Assembly: GCA_029255685.2 (NCBI GenBank)
Contig: CM055316.2
Coordinates: 68,959,237 to 69,023,236, forward strand
DNA: 64,000 nt
Direction of reading: 5' to 3'
From: Silene conica
Taxonomy: Eukaryota; Streptophyta; Magnoliopsida; Caryophyllales; Caryophyllaceae
The notes below the pieces were generated by a model. It was not told the origin of the DNA. It ran no database searches and saw nothing but the letters and a program-made list of their open reading frames with translations. Below, piece after piece: positions 10,568-22,740 of the stretch; position 1 is the first letter of the stretch; every line of letters starts with the position of its first letter. The position numbers and the translations under genes are program-made.

Positions 10568-11997
10568 AGACCATCTTTAAATTGACTAATTCTTGAAGGT
10601 TATATTTTCTCGAAAATCGTAGATTTATATTTTTTTGTTAATTTTATGGGCTGGGTTTATTTGATCTTATTCAAAAATCTTTGATCTACGTTTCTTTCAT
10701 TTTTTAATCTACATTTTTTGTTGATTTTTATCTCCTCGTATATTGTTTTTATTTTTTCAGATATACGTTTTTTTGTTAATTTTTAACTCTTTGTATAATT
10801 TTTTTCGTTTTTAATACCTCTACGTGACTATTTTAATTTTTTGTTTAAATATTTGTTAATTACTTCTAATTGTCCAACTTTTTTTAATATTGTTGAATTT
10901 TATGTTTTTGGGTAGAATTTTAGTGATTTTTTTTATTTTCGAAGTTGGAGTAAAGTTGATTTTTTTATTATGAAGATAAAAATTATTTGTAGCGTTAGAA
11001 TATTAAATGGAGAAAAGCAAAATGAAGAAAAATCAAACCTCTTTGTGTAAGGTGTTTTAGCTTCCTAAAATTAAGCAACCAATGAAAATGCAAGAAAAGT
11101 TATTCCTTTTATACATAAAGGATGACTTAATTAAGTAACTAATTTTATTGATATTGTGTGATATTGTGTTAATTTTAGTGACCTTGAAAATTTAGAGGTT
11201 AATAAGTGACTTTGAAACAAGATAGTGACCTTAGTGATGACTTTTAATGTGTCAAAATGTTATTGGTTTACGTTAACTAATATTGTAATTAAAACGGTCA
11301 ACGTAATATTTTAAATGAATATGTTAACTAATATTTTAATTAAATCCGACAAATTAATATTTTAAATTAATATACATAAACTAATATTTTAATTAAAATC
11401 GTTAGCGTAATATATTAAATGAATATATGTTAACTAATATTATTATGTAAATACACTAATTTATGTCGAATCGTGTTTTTAGTACTTTTTATTTATTTTC
11501 AATAAATCGTCTTTTTAATTTTTAAAATTTAAAAATTGTTATTTAATACTTTTTTTAGTCATACGTACTAAACATATTGGAATAATTTTTATTTTATCAA
11601 AATTATAAAAATAACTTATTTATAATGTGTTAGTAAATACTCTAAATAAAAAAGTAGGAGTGGAGTTTTGATAGGGTAGAAAATGTAGTAAATGATTCAA
11701 AATGTTAAAAAAAGGAAAACGAGTGAAAAATGATTAGGTTGATGACTTAGATCGTGACTTTTGCTTAGGAGGGTGAAAGTGAGTTAAAAATGAATCAAGA
11801 TAATTAAGGTTAGATTAAGAATAAAAATGTTGGTGACACGATTATTAGTACGATTGTGACTTCTGCTTGAGGATGATCTAACAAAACATACAAATTACTC
11901 TACTATATGACCTTTCGTACGATTTGCTCATAAAAAAGTGTGCAGATTCCATTATATAAGGCCTTGTTTTTCTGGACTTTTGATTATTTAATTTAGG
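10568..11997. other. AT-rich intergenic stretch, no gene seen
   Basis: Low-complexity T-rich sequence, with a loose series of TTAACTAATATTTTAAT-like units around 11270-11440. No coding region or complete TE was recognised. Confidence 0.5.
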
Positions 11998-12722
11998 CTA
12001 TTTAGCATATTACTACCTAAAAAGTTTAAAGTTTTACATCTTACTACCTAATATGTTCAATTTTTCAAAGAACAACCCAATAAATGTAAAAACTGACACG
12101 ATTACTACCAAAATGACAGAAATTGCTAAAAAATGACGGAAATCAGTTGTTTTTCGTCCCGTTTAAATTTAAAACCTACTTTAATACCTAAATTACCCTC
12201 CCCTCCTTCCTCCATTAAAACACCTTTCTCCTTCAACAAAAACACACCTCCTCCTATTCTCCATCAATGTTTGTCGCTTCAAACCCAGATATCCCCACTA
12301 ATCAGATTGCATTCATCCAATTGACCTGATAAATATTAATGGCTTCCCCAAATATAAACCAGGGTTTCAAATAAACAAAAAACTGTCAAATTAGAAGGAT
12401 TGTTCAATAAATATCAATGACATGGAGAAATCTCTATAAACACACACAAATTAATTAAAATCCCTCCCAATCTCAATTAAGCAGAACTTCATAATCTCAA
12501 CAATTATTCTCCATTAACAGGGAATAGGTTTATTAAGGGAAGGGTAAGATGGTCATTTAACTTAACCCGAACATTTAAAACTAACTTAAGTTCAATTTTC
12601 GTCAAAAAAGTAGCAAACTGATTAATGTTGTGTGATTTTAGGTAGTTAGTTGCAAAATTAATTATATTAGCCAGTAAGATGTAAAATTTTAGACTTATTA
12701 GGTAGTTATTTGTCATATTTCC
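11998..12722. mobile_element. Inverted-repeat element, probably non-autonomous MULE
   Basis: The two ends share an imperfect inverted repeat of about 60 bp built on ACTACCTAA..TTTTACATCTTACT. An inverted partial copy lies at 14636-15030, so this is a repeated family. No clear target duplication was found. The interior is GC-richer than its surroundings (12180-12330, pyrimidine-rich), so captured sequence is possible, but I recognise no gene. The 70-residue frame shared by both copies merely reflects the repeat. Confidence 0.5.
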
Positions 12723-12808
12723 TAATAATAATAATATATGATATTGATGAAAACAAAAACTATAACCGGAAATAAATGTTAAGATTATATAATACTTTTC
12801 TTTATATA

Positions 12809-12898
12809 CTCCATCTACCCCACTGAAATGTTTATACTTACTTTATTTTCCTCTTACAAAATAAAGTAAGTGTAAACGTCTCATTAGGACGAAGGGAG
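12809..12898. mobile_element. Short Stowaway-type MITE, 90 bp
   Basis: It begins CTCCATCTACCCC and ends GACGAAGGGAG, with TA on both sides (12807-12808, 12899-12900). This is the Stowaway/Mariner pattern (CTCCCTC ends, TA target). Arms containing TTACTTTATTTT and AAAATAAAGTAAG form an internal palindrome. Confidence 0.75.
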
Positions 12899-13393
12899 TA
12901 TATCACTATAGTATATTCATACATCTTACTTTAATCTATAATTAAAAACTAAATCACATATTACAATTTTTTTTAATAATTTATTTCCATATTATCCTTC
13001 TCCACTTCACTTTACCGTCTTCATTTGAGCTTATACCATCGAATCCCTTGTTTCGTCAAATACTTTTGACTATTTTCGTATTAGCATCCTCCTCTTTACT
13101 TTTTTTTTTTATGATTTATTTTCGTTTAGTATAAAGTTTACCGTAAATAACTAATGTTGTGTTTTTGCTTCGATTTTGACAAAAGTCGTACAAGAATTAT
13201 CTTATGCAACGGTCCTATCCTATGTATTTTTGCAAAATGTGACCACTTTTAGATTAATAATTACTATTTTGGGTAAATAGTAATATCCTATGTAATTGGT
13301 CACTATTTTAAAAAAAGTGGTTGCACATGAGACAGTCACACAATAGAATTTGTGAAAATCGTAATTTTTTTCAAAACTTGTAGATAATATAAA

Positions 13394-14435
13394 GGATAAA
13401 TTACAAATAACCACCACGTATTTACGTGTTTTTACAAATTACCACCATGTATTTGTTTTTTTACAAATAACCCCCAGACTTTTACGTATATTCCCCGATT
13501 ACCACCGTATTTTATTCCGAACATTTTTTCTCTTATTTTCCGTCTCGTTAAGTAACTATTTATGTAAAATTCTCCTATTACCCTTCCTAATTAGAGAGGC
13601 CTATCCAAACTAATTACCCATATACAACACCCATGTTCATCATGTTTTCCCAATTTGCAATTTTCCAATCAGAATAGATTTCAAACCCAAAATCCCAAAA
13701 TCCCCAAATTATTTTTTAGAATTCCATCCAAATTTTGCTTGTACTTACACCGATGTCGATACCGACATAGACAACAACTCAGACCCGTCTTAGTTCTCTT
13801 CCAAGAGTTGCACTTGAGCGAGTACAAATGGAATTCATAAATGGTACTTGCATCATCACCATTCACCACCATCAAAATGAATTTGTCCCAGAATTTTAAA
13901 ATCGCTGGATTGTTGATAAACACGAAGCCATGAATCTCACCACCAAATTGTTCAACGACTTTAGTATCTAGGATATTTGGCCAATGAGCCACGTCCTTAA
14001 TTTCTCTGGTTGCTGGATTCTGTAACGTTACCGATATTTAAGTACAAGCAACATATTTTGGATGATTTTAGGATGATTTTATGAGAAAATGATTTGGGGA
14101 ATTTTGTAATTTAGGGTTTGAAATCATTTCTGATTTGGGAAATTGGGGATAGGTAATGATTAAATGAATAGGGATGTGTATGTATGTGTAATTAGTTTGG
14201 GTAAGTTTGGGTAATTAGTTTGGGTAAGTTTGTATAATTAGGGAGGGTAATATGGGTATTTTGCATAAATTATAATTTAACGTGACGGAAAATAAAAAAA
14301 AGGATGTTCGGGATTCAAATACGGTGGTGATCGGGGAGTATACATAAAAGTATGGGGGTTATTTGTAAAAAAACAAATACATGGTGGTATTTTGTAAAAA
14401 CACGCAAATACGTGGTGGTTATTTGTAATTTATCC
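13394..14435. mobile_element. Pack-MULE, 1042 bp, with captured gene fragment
   Basis: The ends GGATAAATTACAAATAACC and its complement continue as a long terminal inverted repeat of roughly 180 bp with few mismatches. A perfect 9 bp duplication TAATATAAA flanks it (13385-13393, 14436-14444). A long TIR plus a 9 bp TSD defines a MULE. The interior holds a piece of an F-box-type gene and no transposase, hence Pack-MULE. Confidence 0.85.
13681..14031 (-). pseudogene. Captured fragment of an F-box gene (FBA-type region)
   Basis: The minus strand reads NPATREIKDVAHWPN, continues through a GGEIHGFVF segment and a short negatively charged stretch, and ends in YEFHLYSLKCNSWKRT. The 'NPATRE' and 'YSL..NSW' signatures are typical of the F-box-associated domain of plant F-box proteins. 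The F-box itself, the start and the C-terminus are missing. The 3' part of the frame continues into low-complexity sequence near the MULE arm. It is only a fragment and unlikely to act as a ligase adaptor. Antisense or small-RNA effects on the donor family are conceivable. Confidence 0.6.
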
Positions 14436-14460
14436 TAATATAAAACGGGTATGAGTTTAT

Positions 14461-14635
14461 AGTTAACTTAACTTAACTTTTCTGAACTTAATTTTGCTAA
14501 ATTTAATTTTGTTGAACTTGACACTTTTCTGCGTAACTTTTTCGAACTTATTTTTGCTGAACTTAACTTAACTTATTTTTGTTTAATTTTTCCGAATTAA
14601 ACTTATTTTACTAAAGTTAACTTAAATTAAAGGAG
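14461..14635 (-). repeat. AAGTTAAGTTCAG array, copy 1
   Basis: Head-to-tail units of AAGTTAAGTTCAGCAAAAAT type, here on the minus strand. The same family occurs at 15170-15410, 17860-18110 and 48837-49154. Confidence 0.7.
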
Positions 14636-15030
14636 GAAATATGACAAATAACTACCTAATAAGTCTAAAATTTTACATCTTACTGGCTAATATAATTAAT
14701 TTTGCAACTAACTACCTAAAATCACACAACATTAATCAGTTTGCTACTTTTTTGACGGAAATTGAACTTAAGTTAGTTTTAAATGTTCGGGTTAAGTTAA
14801 ATGACCATCTTACCCTTCCCTTAATAAACCTATTCCCTGTTAATGGAGAATAATTGTTGAGATTATGAAGTTCTGCTTAATTGAGATTGGGAGGGATTTT
14901 AATTAATTTGTGTGTGTTTATAGAGATTTCTCCATGTCATTGATATTTATTGAACAATCCTTCTAATTTGATAGTTTTTTGTTTATTTGAAACCTTGGTT
15001 TATATTTGGGGAAGCCACTAATATTTATCA
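14636..15030. mobile_element. Truncated inverted copy of the 11998-12722 element
   Basis: About 390 bp match the right part of the 11998-12722 element in reverse orientation with very few differences. The match stops abruptly at about 15030, at the edge of another inverted-repeat unit. Confidence 0.7.
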
Positions 15031-15031
15031 G

Positions 15032-15440
15032 TTTTTTTATCGTGCCTGAAACAGTTAGGTCATGTTTGTCATTGATATTAACCCTGGTTTATTATTACTA
15101 CTACTATCATTATTGTTGTTATTATTATTTAAGTTACTATTTTTTTGTTCGGAAAAATTAAGCTGATATAAATTCAGAAAAGTTAAATAAAAATAAGGCA
15201 TGTACAAATATAAATTAAGTTAAGTTCAAAAAAGTTAAGTACAAATAAGTTAAGTTCAACAAAAATAAGTCAAATTAAGTTCAGCAAGAATAAATTTGGA
15301 AAAGTTCATCACAAATGAGTTAATTTCATCAAATAGTTAAGTTCAGAAAAAATTTAACAAAAATAAGTTAAATAAGTTAAGTTAAGCGAAAATAAGTTCA
15401 AAACAAACATGACCTAACTGTTTCAGGCACGATAAAAAAA
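15032..15440. mobile_element. MITE-like unit with 38 bp perfect inverted ends
   Basis: Bases 15032-15069 and 15403-15440 are exact reverse complements (core CGTGCCTGAAACAGTTAGG). The right half of the interior is an AAGTTAAGTTCAG-type array. No coding capacity and no certain target duplication. It disrupts the element copy at 14636-15030. Confidence 0.6.
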
Positions 15441-15932
15441 AATATGATCATTTTTAATAAATAATAATATTTTTTTTTGATAAATAGTGATCATTTTTAT
15501 AACTAAAAATATAAATTTTTTCAAGGTTAATATTTACTAAAATTTGATCGCTATTTATTGAATAGTGATTCATGAAAAAATACTTTAGATTTGCCATAAA
15601 TAGCGAGTGACGGTGGCAGTGAGCTAGCTAACCTGTACAAGTTCCTTCGATTTCCGTCACGTGTTTGAAAAGAAAATTACAGGACAGGATTATGCATTTA
15701 TAATGTTTATACACAGTGTGTTTATCTAGAAGATGAAATTTATTGTTTTGTCGGTTTTTCGTGAGTTTGATGTTTATCAACGCCTCAACGGTGTTATTTC
15801 ATTCCCCCCATTTGGAAACAACCCCATTTGGGCAATGTTGGCAATTTGGCAAAACGTCTCCAATAATTCTAAGATCAAATAACATGATATGATTCATTAT
15901 CACTCTTGACATTTTGAATTGCAACGGACATT
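15441..15932. other. Intergenic stretch, no feature seen
   Basis: AT-rich sequence with repeated 'TAGTGATCATTTTT'-like motifs near its left side. No gene was recognised. Confidence 0.4.
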
Positions 15933-16145
15933 CACTACTACAAATAATAGAATAAGTAACATTAGATAGAGAACACCTTAATTAGATAAGCGTCTTCTAG
16001 ATTAATAGAGAACGTTCTAAACACAAAACTGTTATTTAAAACTATAATATAAAACGCCTCATATAATAACCGTTAACTATGACTAAAATATAAAACGCCT
16101 AAGATAGTAACCGTTATCTATGACTATAATATGGAACATTTTCAT
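15933..16145. repeat. Left sub-terminal repeats (GAGAACG/AACGCCT)
   Basis: After the CACTA-type end, motifs GAGAACACC, GAGAACGTTC and AAAACGCCT recur with 'ATAGTAACCGTTATCTATGA'-like spacers. The same motif vocabulary is found at 52480-52800. Confidence 0.6.
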
Positions 16146-16333
16146 TTCTATAATATTACTATTAATATTAATTAATTAATTAATTAATAATTTTTAATTT
16201 TTAATTTTTAATTGTTAAAAGATTATGTACTGTGTATGGTAAATGGAAAGTGTATATGTTATATAGTATATTTATTGAATAGTCGGTATTCAATTTCACC
16301 TCAAATAATAAACCCGTGTACTCCGTATTTCAA

Positions 16334-16879
16334 CTAGTTTTACGCCCGTGCAAAAAAATGCACGGACTTAATTTTATTAAATTGAAAATGAATAAAAAAG
16401 TGAATATATATTTAATAAAAATATGATTTTAGTATTACAGTTATACTAATGTAAAATGTAAAAATAATTTATACGCTTAACTTGGACGTAATTAAAAACA
16501 CATTAGCTCGACATGATAAACAAAAATAAATATTATTTAAGATAGATCAAATATATATGTAGGATGGATAAGAAAAAACAGTAATATTATGTAAAGGAAA
16601 ACTAAAATATTTGTCCTATATATTTAAGGGGCTGAAATTAAATTATTTTAAACTTAAAACGTAAAAATAGCCAATAAAAATAAGTATAAATCTGAAAATT
16701 ATACTTATGGTTTAAATCCTAAATTCCTAACTATCCTAATTAAACTAATTAGTCTTGGTCGACCCTCTAACTATCTACCAAAAAAACCTGTTGTCCTAAA
16801 GATGACATTTTGTCCCGTCTTCTTAAGGAGACGGAATTGGTCCGTCTTCAATGAGAATTTGTGAACCTTTATATAGAGA
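16334..16879 (-). mobile_element. Non-autonomous Helitron, 546 bp
   Basis: Read on the minus strand it begins TCTCTATATAAAGG just after an A and ends in CTAG just before a T. A GC hairpin (CCGTGCA..TGCACGG type, loop of T residues) sits about 10 bp before the end. This is the Helitron pattern: 5' TC, 3' hairpin plus CTRR, insertion between A and T, no duplication. It carries no Rep/helicase sequence. Confidence 0.7.
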
Positions 16880-17859
16880 TATAAGCATATAACAAAGTGA
16901 AAAATTATATGTTCGTTTATTTGATAAACTCCACATCTGCCTAACCTCATTTCAACTCACAACTTTGCCTTTTTTTTCACTACTTTTCATTTAATCTAAC
17001 TACTATATCGCCTCTCTAAAATCTATTCGGGGTTCGTTACAACGCTCACCTTTATTATCAAACTCAATAAATTACCTTTTTATGTTTTTACAATTCCATC
17101 AATATTTTTTGGATTAATTAAATTGCTCAATTGATTGCTAATTAATGTTTAACGCATGAGAAGGAATCAAATGAAAAGTTTAATTTTTTTCCGTCAAATA
17201 TATAATACGGATTGTTATTTTGCGTATTTATTGTTGCAATTTTTTATCGTGTTTTTTCATTATTTATATATTATATATTTACTTTTTTCATTTTTTTGGC
17301 TCGTTAAATTTGATATAAAATACGTGTTCAAAATACCTTTAAAATTTTTTGCTACTCTCTTTTCATAAATTCTAAATTTTTGTTGTTTATCTTCGTTGTA
17401 AAGGTAAATCTATAGTTTTAAAAAAAATTGGTAATTATCAAATGAATAATGCTCTTTATACGACGAACAATAGTAATACTATCTAAATGCACTACAAAAA
17501 TTACGTTTTTAAGCGACCGTATTTAGCAGTAGCCAAAAGGACGGCGAATATTAAGTTCTCTCGGCTATTTACTTGTTGGTTTTTTAAAAATTAAAGTTAT
17601 TGAAATCTAATGATTATTGAAAGTTAATTAATTTTAATGATTTTAGAATTTATTGAATTAAAAAGAAATAAACCATTGAATTAATAGAAAAATAGAAAAA
17701 TAGGAGGAGAGACTAATTAATTAACTTGGTGATCATGGTGGACCCTACATCAATAAAAATCATTTTTTTTTATAAAATTCAACAACCAATCAAAATGCTT
17801 TAAATAACCTTCCTTTTATAGATAGAGGATTCCAAGACCAATAGGTGGTGATATACTTT
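16880..17859. other. AT-rich stretch with one CACTA-like end
   Basis: No coding region is supported; the 70-codon frame at 17156-17368 is low-complexity and Phe-rich. CACTACAAAAATTACG at about 17491 resembles a CACTA terminus, but I found no matching end nearby. Confidence 0.4.
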
Positions 17860-18110
17860 GGCCCTGTTCTTTTGGACTTATTTTTGCTTAATTTAAGTTA
17901 TGTTCAGCAAAAATAAGTTAAGTTCAGAAAAGTTCAGCAAAAATAAGTTAAGTTCAGAAAAAATAAGTTAAGTTAAGTTCAGTAAAAATAAGTTCAGAAA
18001 AGTTTAGCAAAAATAAGTTAAGTTCAGCAAAAATAAGTTAAGATAAGTTCAGCAAAAATAAGTTCAGAAAAGTTAATCAAAAATAAATTCAGAAAAGTTA
18101 AGCAAATACT
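17860..18110 (+). repeat. AAGTTAAGTTCAG array, copy with GGCCCTGTTCTTTTGG end
   Basis: It starts GGCCCTGTTCTTTTGGACTT and continues as units of AAGTTCAGCAAAAATAAGTT. The right border reads into CATACCCGTTTATAGT, which is also found next to the 14461-14635 array. Confidence 0.7.
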
Positions 18111-18417
18111 CATACCCGTTTATAGTATTGGCGAGTTTTGAAATTTTAAGATCTTCACAAATTCTCTCATACAAACGTCTCATGTGCGACCATTTTTTTA
18201 ATTACCCAAAAGTGTCACTATTAACAAAAGAATAGTCGGATTTTCCAAAAAATACACGGATTAAAAATTACACACAATAATTCTCGTAGATAGTGAACAT
18301 ACTATATTATATAGAATTAGATTATTACAAAAATTGTGATATTAGAGAAATAGATTATTAAAAAAATTGTGATATGTGATTTAGTTTGAATTATGTATTG
18401 AAGTAAGATAATGAACA

Positions 18418-18540
<123 letters not shown>

Positions 18541-18551
18541 AGAGAGGCCGG

Positions 18552-18587
18552 ATCACGTGAGGCCGCCTCTTACGGTGAGGCCACCGA
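18552..18587 (+). repeat. MULE left terminal inverted repeat
   Basis: ATCACGTGAGGCCGCCTCTT followed by ACGGTGAGGCCACCGA. It matches the reverse complement of 48288-48325 with a few substitutions and one or two indels. It contains a CACGTG palindrome and two GTGAGG motifs. Confidence 0.8.
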
Positions 18588-18837
18588 ACCTCACGCATCC
18601 ACAACCTATTTGGGCCAAATTCACGTTTGATATTGCTGTTGGGCCGACTTCCCTTGCGAATTATTCAATGTGGGCTGAAAATTAGGGTCAAACCAAATCT
18701 TGCCATTGGGCCAAAAAACTTTCTCTCACTAAAAATAATAAAAACATAATTAAACCAAACCCAAATACACTCTCTCTCTTACCTAGAAAACTTTTTACGA
18801 CAAATAAAAAACCTCAAATTTAACACAAATCAATTTG

Positions 18838-19079
18838 TTCCTTCTTCCAGTTTCCTCCGATTGTTCGTAAATTCCATCGATTTTGCATACAAATTCAATT
18901 CAATTGAATTTGGAAGAAGATTAAGACTAATTTTCAGGTAATTTGATAATTTGATTCTTCGAATTTTCAACGATTGTTCGAATTTCATGCGATTGTTCGA
19001 ATTTGATCAATTTTTCTCACGATTTTCTTTACCTCTCGAGTTCATACTACTTATGACATTATTTTCGATTATTTTGCAG
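18838..19079 (+). promoter_or_regulatory. Leader and 5'-UTR intron of the MULE transposase
   Basis: A pyrimidine-rich, CAAATT-rich stretch resembles a 5' UTR exon ending TTTTCAG|GTAATTTG at about 18937. An intron follows, ending TTTTGCAG at about 19079, 11 bases before the ATG at 19091. A CT-rich tract at 18770-18780 precedes it. I see no clear TATA box. Confidence 0.4.
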
Positions 19080-19289
19080 CTCTAATAGCTATGGAGAATC
19101 TAGATATCACCACGGTTGATGATAATATTACTATTGAATCAGGTATGTCGTTTTTTGTCGTTTACATTATTGTTTTCTGATTCAATTTCTGTTAAATTTT
19201 GTTGAATATATGGATCGCTTTTTGTATTTCGTGAATGTAGGACCTTATTTTGTGAATGTAGGGCCTATTGAAGTTTATGACTATTGTAT

Positions 19290-19690
19290 TGTGATTATAA
19301 AAAGGCTGAAACTAGGGGCTTATTTTGTGAATATAGGACTTAATTCAAGTTTATGAATATTGTGAAACTAGAAGCTTAAACTGTGAAACTATAAGCTTAC
19401 ATTGTGAAACCTGATTAAAAAAGGTTGATTTAGTTTAGCTTTCTTATATTGTGAATCCTAGGCAAAATAAACTGTGAAACTAGAAGCTGATATTGTGAAA
19501 CCATGCTTATTAAAAAGTCTGATTTTGTTTAGTCTTTTTATATTGTGAAACTAAATGCTTAATCTGTGAAACTAGATGCTTAATCTGTGAAACTAGAGGC
19601 TTAATCTGTGAAACTAGATGCTTAATCTGTGAAACTTACATTGTGAAACCTGATAAAAAAAAGGCTGATTTAGTTTATATGTTTTGACTT
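19290..19690 (+). repeat. 21 bp TGTGAAACTAG repeats in transposase intron 1
   Basis: Units such as TGTGAAACTAGATGCTTAAT, with a clean 21 bp period at 19550-19640 and degenerate flanks. They occupy most of the intron between the first two coding exons. Confidence 0.9.
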
Positions 19691-20879
19691 TATATAGGTA
19701 CTGATTCCATTTTCAACACCAACGGAGAGGTTTCTACAATATTAACAGCACAATCCACACCTACAGTACCGGTTGGTACGCCTATTACTTTGGTGAATCA
19801 CACACCGGGTGGTAGTGAGGAATGGATTGTCAGAGTTGCAGAAGATATTACACCTACTGTTGGGAAGTTATTTTTAGATCTACAGTCGGCAATGACATTC
19901 TATCAAGTGTATGCTACTGCTTGTGGTTTTGAAGCTAGGAAATCTACAACAAAGAGGTTTCGTGATGGTAATATTCGAACTAAAGCCATGGTTTGTAATC
20001 GTGAAGGCCATAATAAGAGGAAGGGAAGACCTCTTGAAACTGTTGCAAGTGAAACTAGTTCTGAAACTGGTTCAAATATTGGAAAAAGTGCAAAACCAAA
20101 AACTGGTGTGAAGGGAAGTGAAGGAGATGAGGCTGAAAGTTCAAATAAGCAAGCATTTACAAGAACAACCAAAATTAGAAGGTGGGGTTGTCGTGCAATG
20201 GTCAAATACAAGTTCCATTATAACAAGTACATCGTTGAACAATTTCATGAGGGTCACAATCACCCAGTGACCTTTGTAAAGAATAGGGAATTTGATAAAC
20301 TTGCAGCAAATATGAATGAATTTCATAAGCAAATGATTGTCCAGAATTCAAGAGTTAATGTTGGGGCTAGCTTAACATACCAGCTATGCAAAGAGCAAGT
20401 CGAAGGGTTCGAAAATGTGGGGGCTTCCCTTTCACAATTCAAGAATTTCCAACGGGATTTGAAGTGTTTCATTAAGAGTAAGGATGGAGACATGTTTATC
20501 TCACGTTTGGAAACCCTCCGTGACCCAAAAGGGTTAGAATTTGTGTGAAATCGATTCTGAGAAAGCTTTGACAAGGATTTTTTGGACAGATGCTGAGGCA
20601 AAGAGATGTTACTCAGTGTTTGGTGATGCAATTTCATTCGATCCAACCTATGGCACTAACAAATATAACATGATATTCACCCCTTTCACTGGCATTGACC
20701 ATCATAAAAAGTCAATAACATTTGCATGCGATCTTTTAGATCATGAAGACGATGAAGCATTTATCTGGGCGTTTCAGCAATTTCTGAAATCAATGGGTGG
20801 AAAAGAACCTAATTACATTATCACTGACCAAGATGCAGGAATAAAAAAGGCGTTCCCTGGTATGTTTTTATATCGGGCA

Positions 20880-21230
20880 ATTTTTCTAGTTTTCTTAACT
20901 TGTGAAACTTGAAGCTGAAGATGCAAAAACTGTGAAACTACATGCTTATGAAGTGAAACTAGATCCTTATACTGTGAATCTGGAAGGCCATATTGTGAAA
21001 CCTGTTGAAAAATCAGCCTGATTTTTTGAATTCTTAACTTGTGAAACTAGAAGCTTAGGCAGTGAAACTAGATCCTTATTTTGTGAAACTAGATGGCTAT
21101 ATTGTGAAACCTGTTGATAAAAGATCCTGATTTTTTGAGTTCATAACTTGTGAAACTAAAAGCTTAACTTGTGAAACTGGATTCGTATTCTGTGAAACTA
21201 CAAGTCTATATTTGTGAAACCTGTTGATAA
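20880..21230 (+). repeat. 21 bp repeats in transposase intron 2
   Basis: The same TGTGAAACTAGAAGCTTA family, plus a longer recurring unit ending TGTGAAACCTGTTGATAAA followed by GATTTTTTGAGT. They fill nearly the whole intron 20860-21273. Confidence 0.9.
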
Positions 21231-22554
21231 ATGAGGATGATTTTTTTGAGTAATCTTATTTTGTTACATGCAGTTGTGTTCAAAACAGCAAGACATCGGT
21301 TTTGCATGTGGCACATTATGAAAAAAGTAACAGACAAGGTTGGGAGCACAATTTGCAAAGACACTGAATTCTTATCACGTCTGAACAATGTTGTTTGGAG
21401 CAATGATATTGAACCTGAGGAATTTGAGGAGAATTGGGTTAAGGTCATCACAGAATTCTCGTTAGAGGATAATATATGGTTGAGTGGAAAGTTTGCCGAA
21501 AGACACAAATGGATACCAGCGTATTTCAGAAATGTTCCGATGGGTAACATTTTAAGAACCACACAGAGATCAGAGAGTGCTAATAGTTTTTTTAAAAGAT
21601 TTGAGAATAAATATGGGACCTTGGTAGAGTTTTGGATGAGGTTTGAGAGTGCCATCGACCAACAAAGGCATGCTCTAAAACTTCTTGAAGCACAGAGTGA
21701 TAATTTAATGCCTGAAACCTTATAACGTTCAAACTGGGAAGCCCATGGAGCGAGAGTATATACAATACATGAAGTCTTCTATGACTTTCAAAATGAGGTT
21801 AAGGGCTCGATAAATGGGTGTAGTGTGGGTGGATACACCCCACCAGATCCTGTAACTAACTCTGAGATTTTGATAGTTGAAGACGCGATCAAGAAAAAGA
21901 GCTACGCAGTTGAGTACAATAAAGGAACAATGGACGTGAGATGTTCCTGTAAACTATTTGAACGGAGAGGTATTCTATGTTATCACATCATTTGGGTTTG
22001 CTCGGGTAAAACTAAGGAAATACCTGAGAAATACATTTTGGGTAGGTGGAGTAAGAATGCACTTAGAAACCCTATTTATGATTCGAATGGAAATCTTTTG
22101 GACAACTACAATCCTACTAGTAGCCCGAAATTTGGAATGTCTCGGTTATGGTCTGAGATTTATGCAACTGTGGGGATCCTCAAAAGAAAAAAAGAGTCTG
22201 ATGTGAGAGAATTTGCTAAGCTTGTAAAAGAATTCCGAGAGAAGTTGGAGCCAAAGCCAAAGGCTTTGACAAAAGAACAAGAATTGGAAATCCTTCTAAA
22301 CTGCAAGGCTCCAAAAGAAGGAAAGGTCTTACCACCTAAGTTCTCTAAGAACAAGGGTAGCGGGAAGCGGCTGGTCAGTAGCAAAAATAAGGCAATCATA
22401 AAAGCAAAAAAACCAAAAAGGTTGTGTGCTAATTGTAAACGAATGTCACACCATGATAAAAGAAATTGTCCATATGATTTTGAAGAGCATCCTCCTGAGA
22501 ATCAAGTATGTATTATTCCTTTACTTGATTTTTTTTTATTCATGTTTATTATAC

Positions 22555-22740
22555 TGTGAAACTAGGGGCTTATACTGTGAAACTAGGGGCTTATACTGTG
22601 AAACTAAGGGCTTATACTGTGAAACCTGTTGATAAAGGGCTGATTTTAGGTTGTTTATAATATTGTGAATCCTAGGCCTTAAACTGTGAAACTAGGGGCT
22701 TATATTGTGAAACTAGGGGCTTATATTGTTGATTTTAATT
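22555..22740 (+). repeat. 21 bp repeats in transposase intron 3
   Basis: Four or more near-identical units TGTGAAACTAGGGGCTTATA in the intron that splits the zinc knuckle from the acidic tail. In the related copy at 2201-2395 this intron is absent. Confidence 0.9.
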
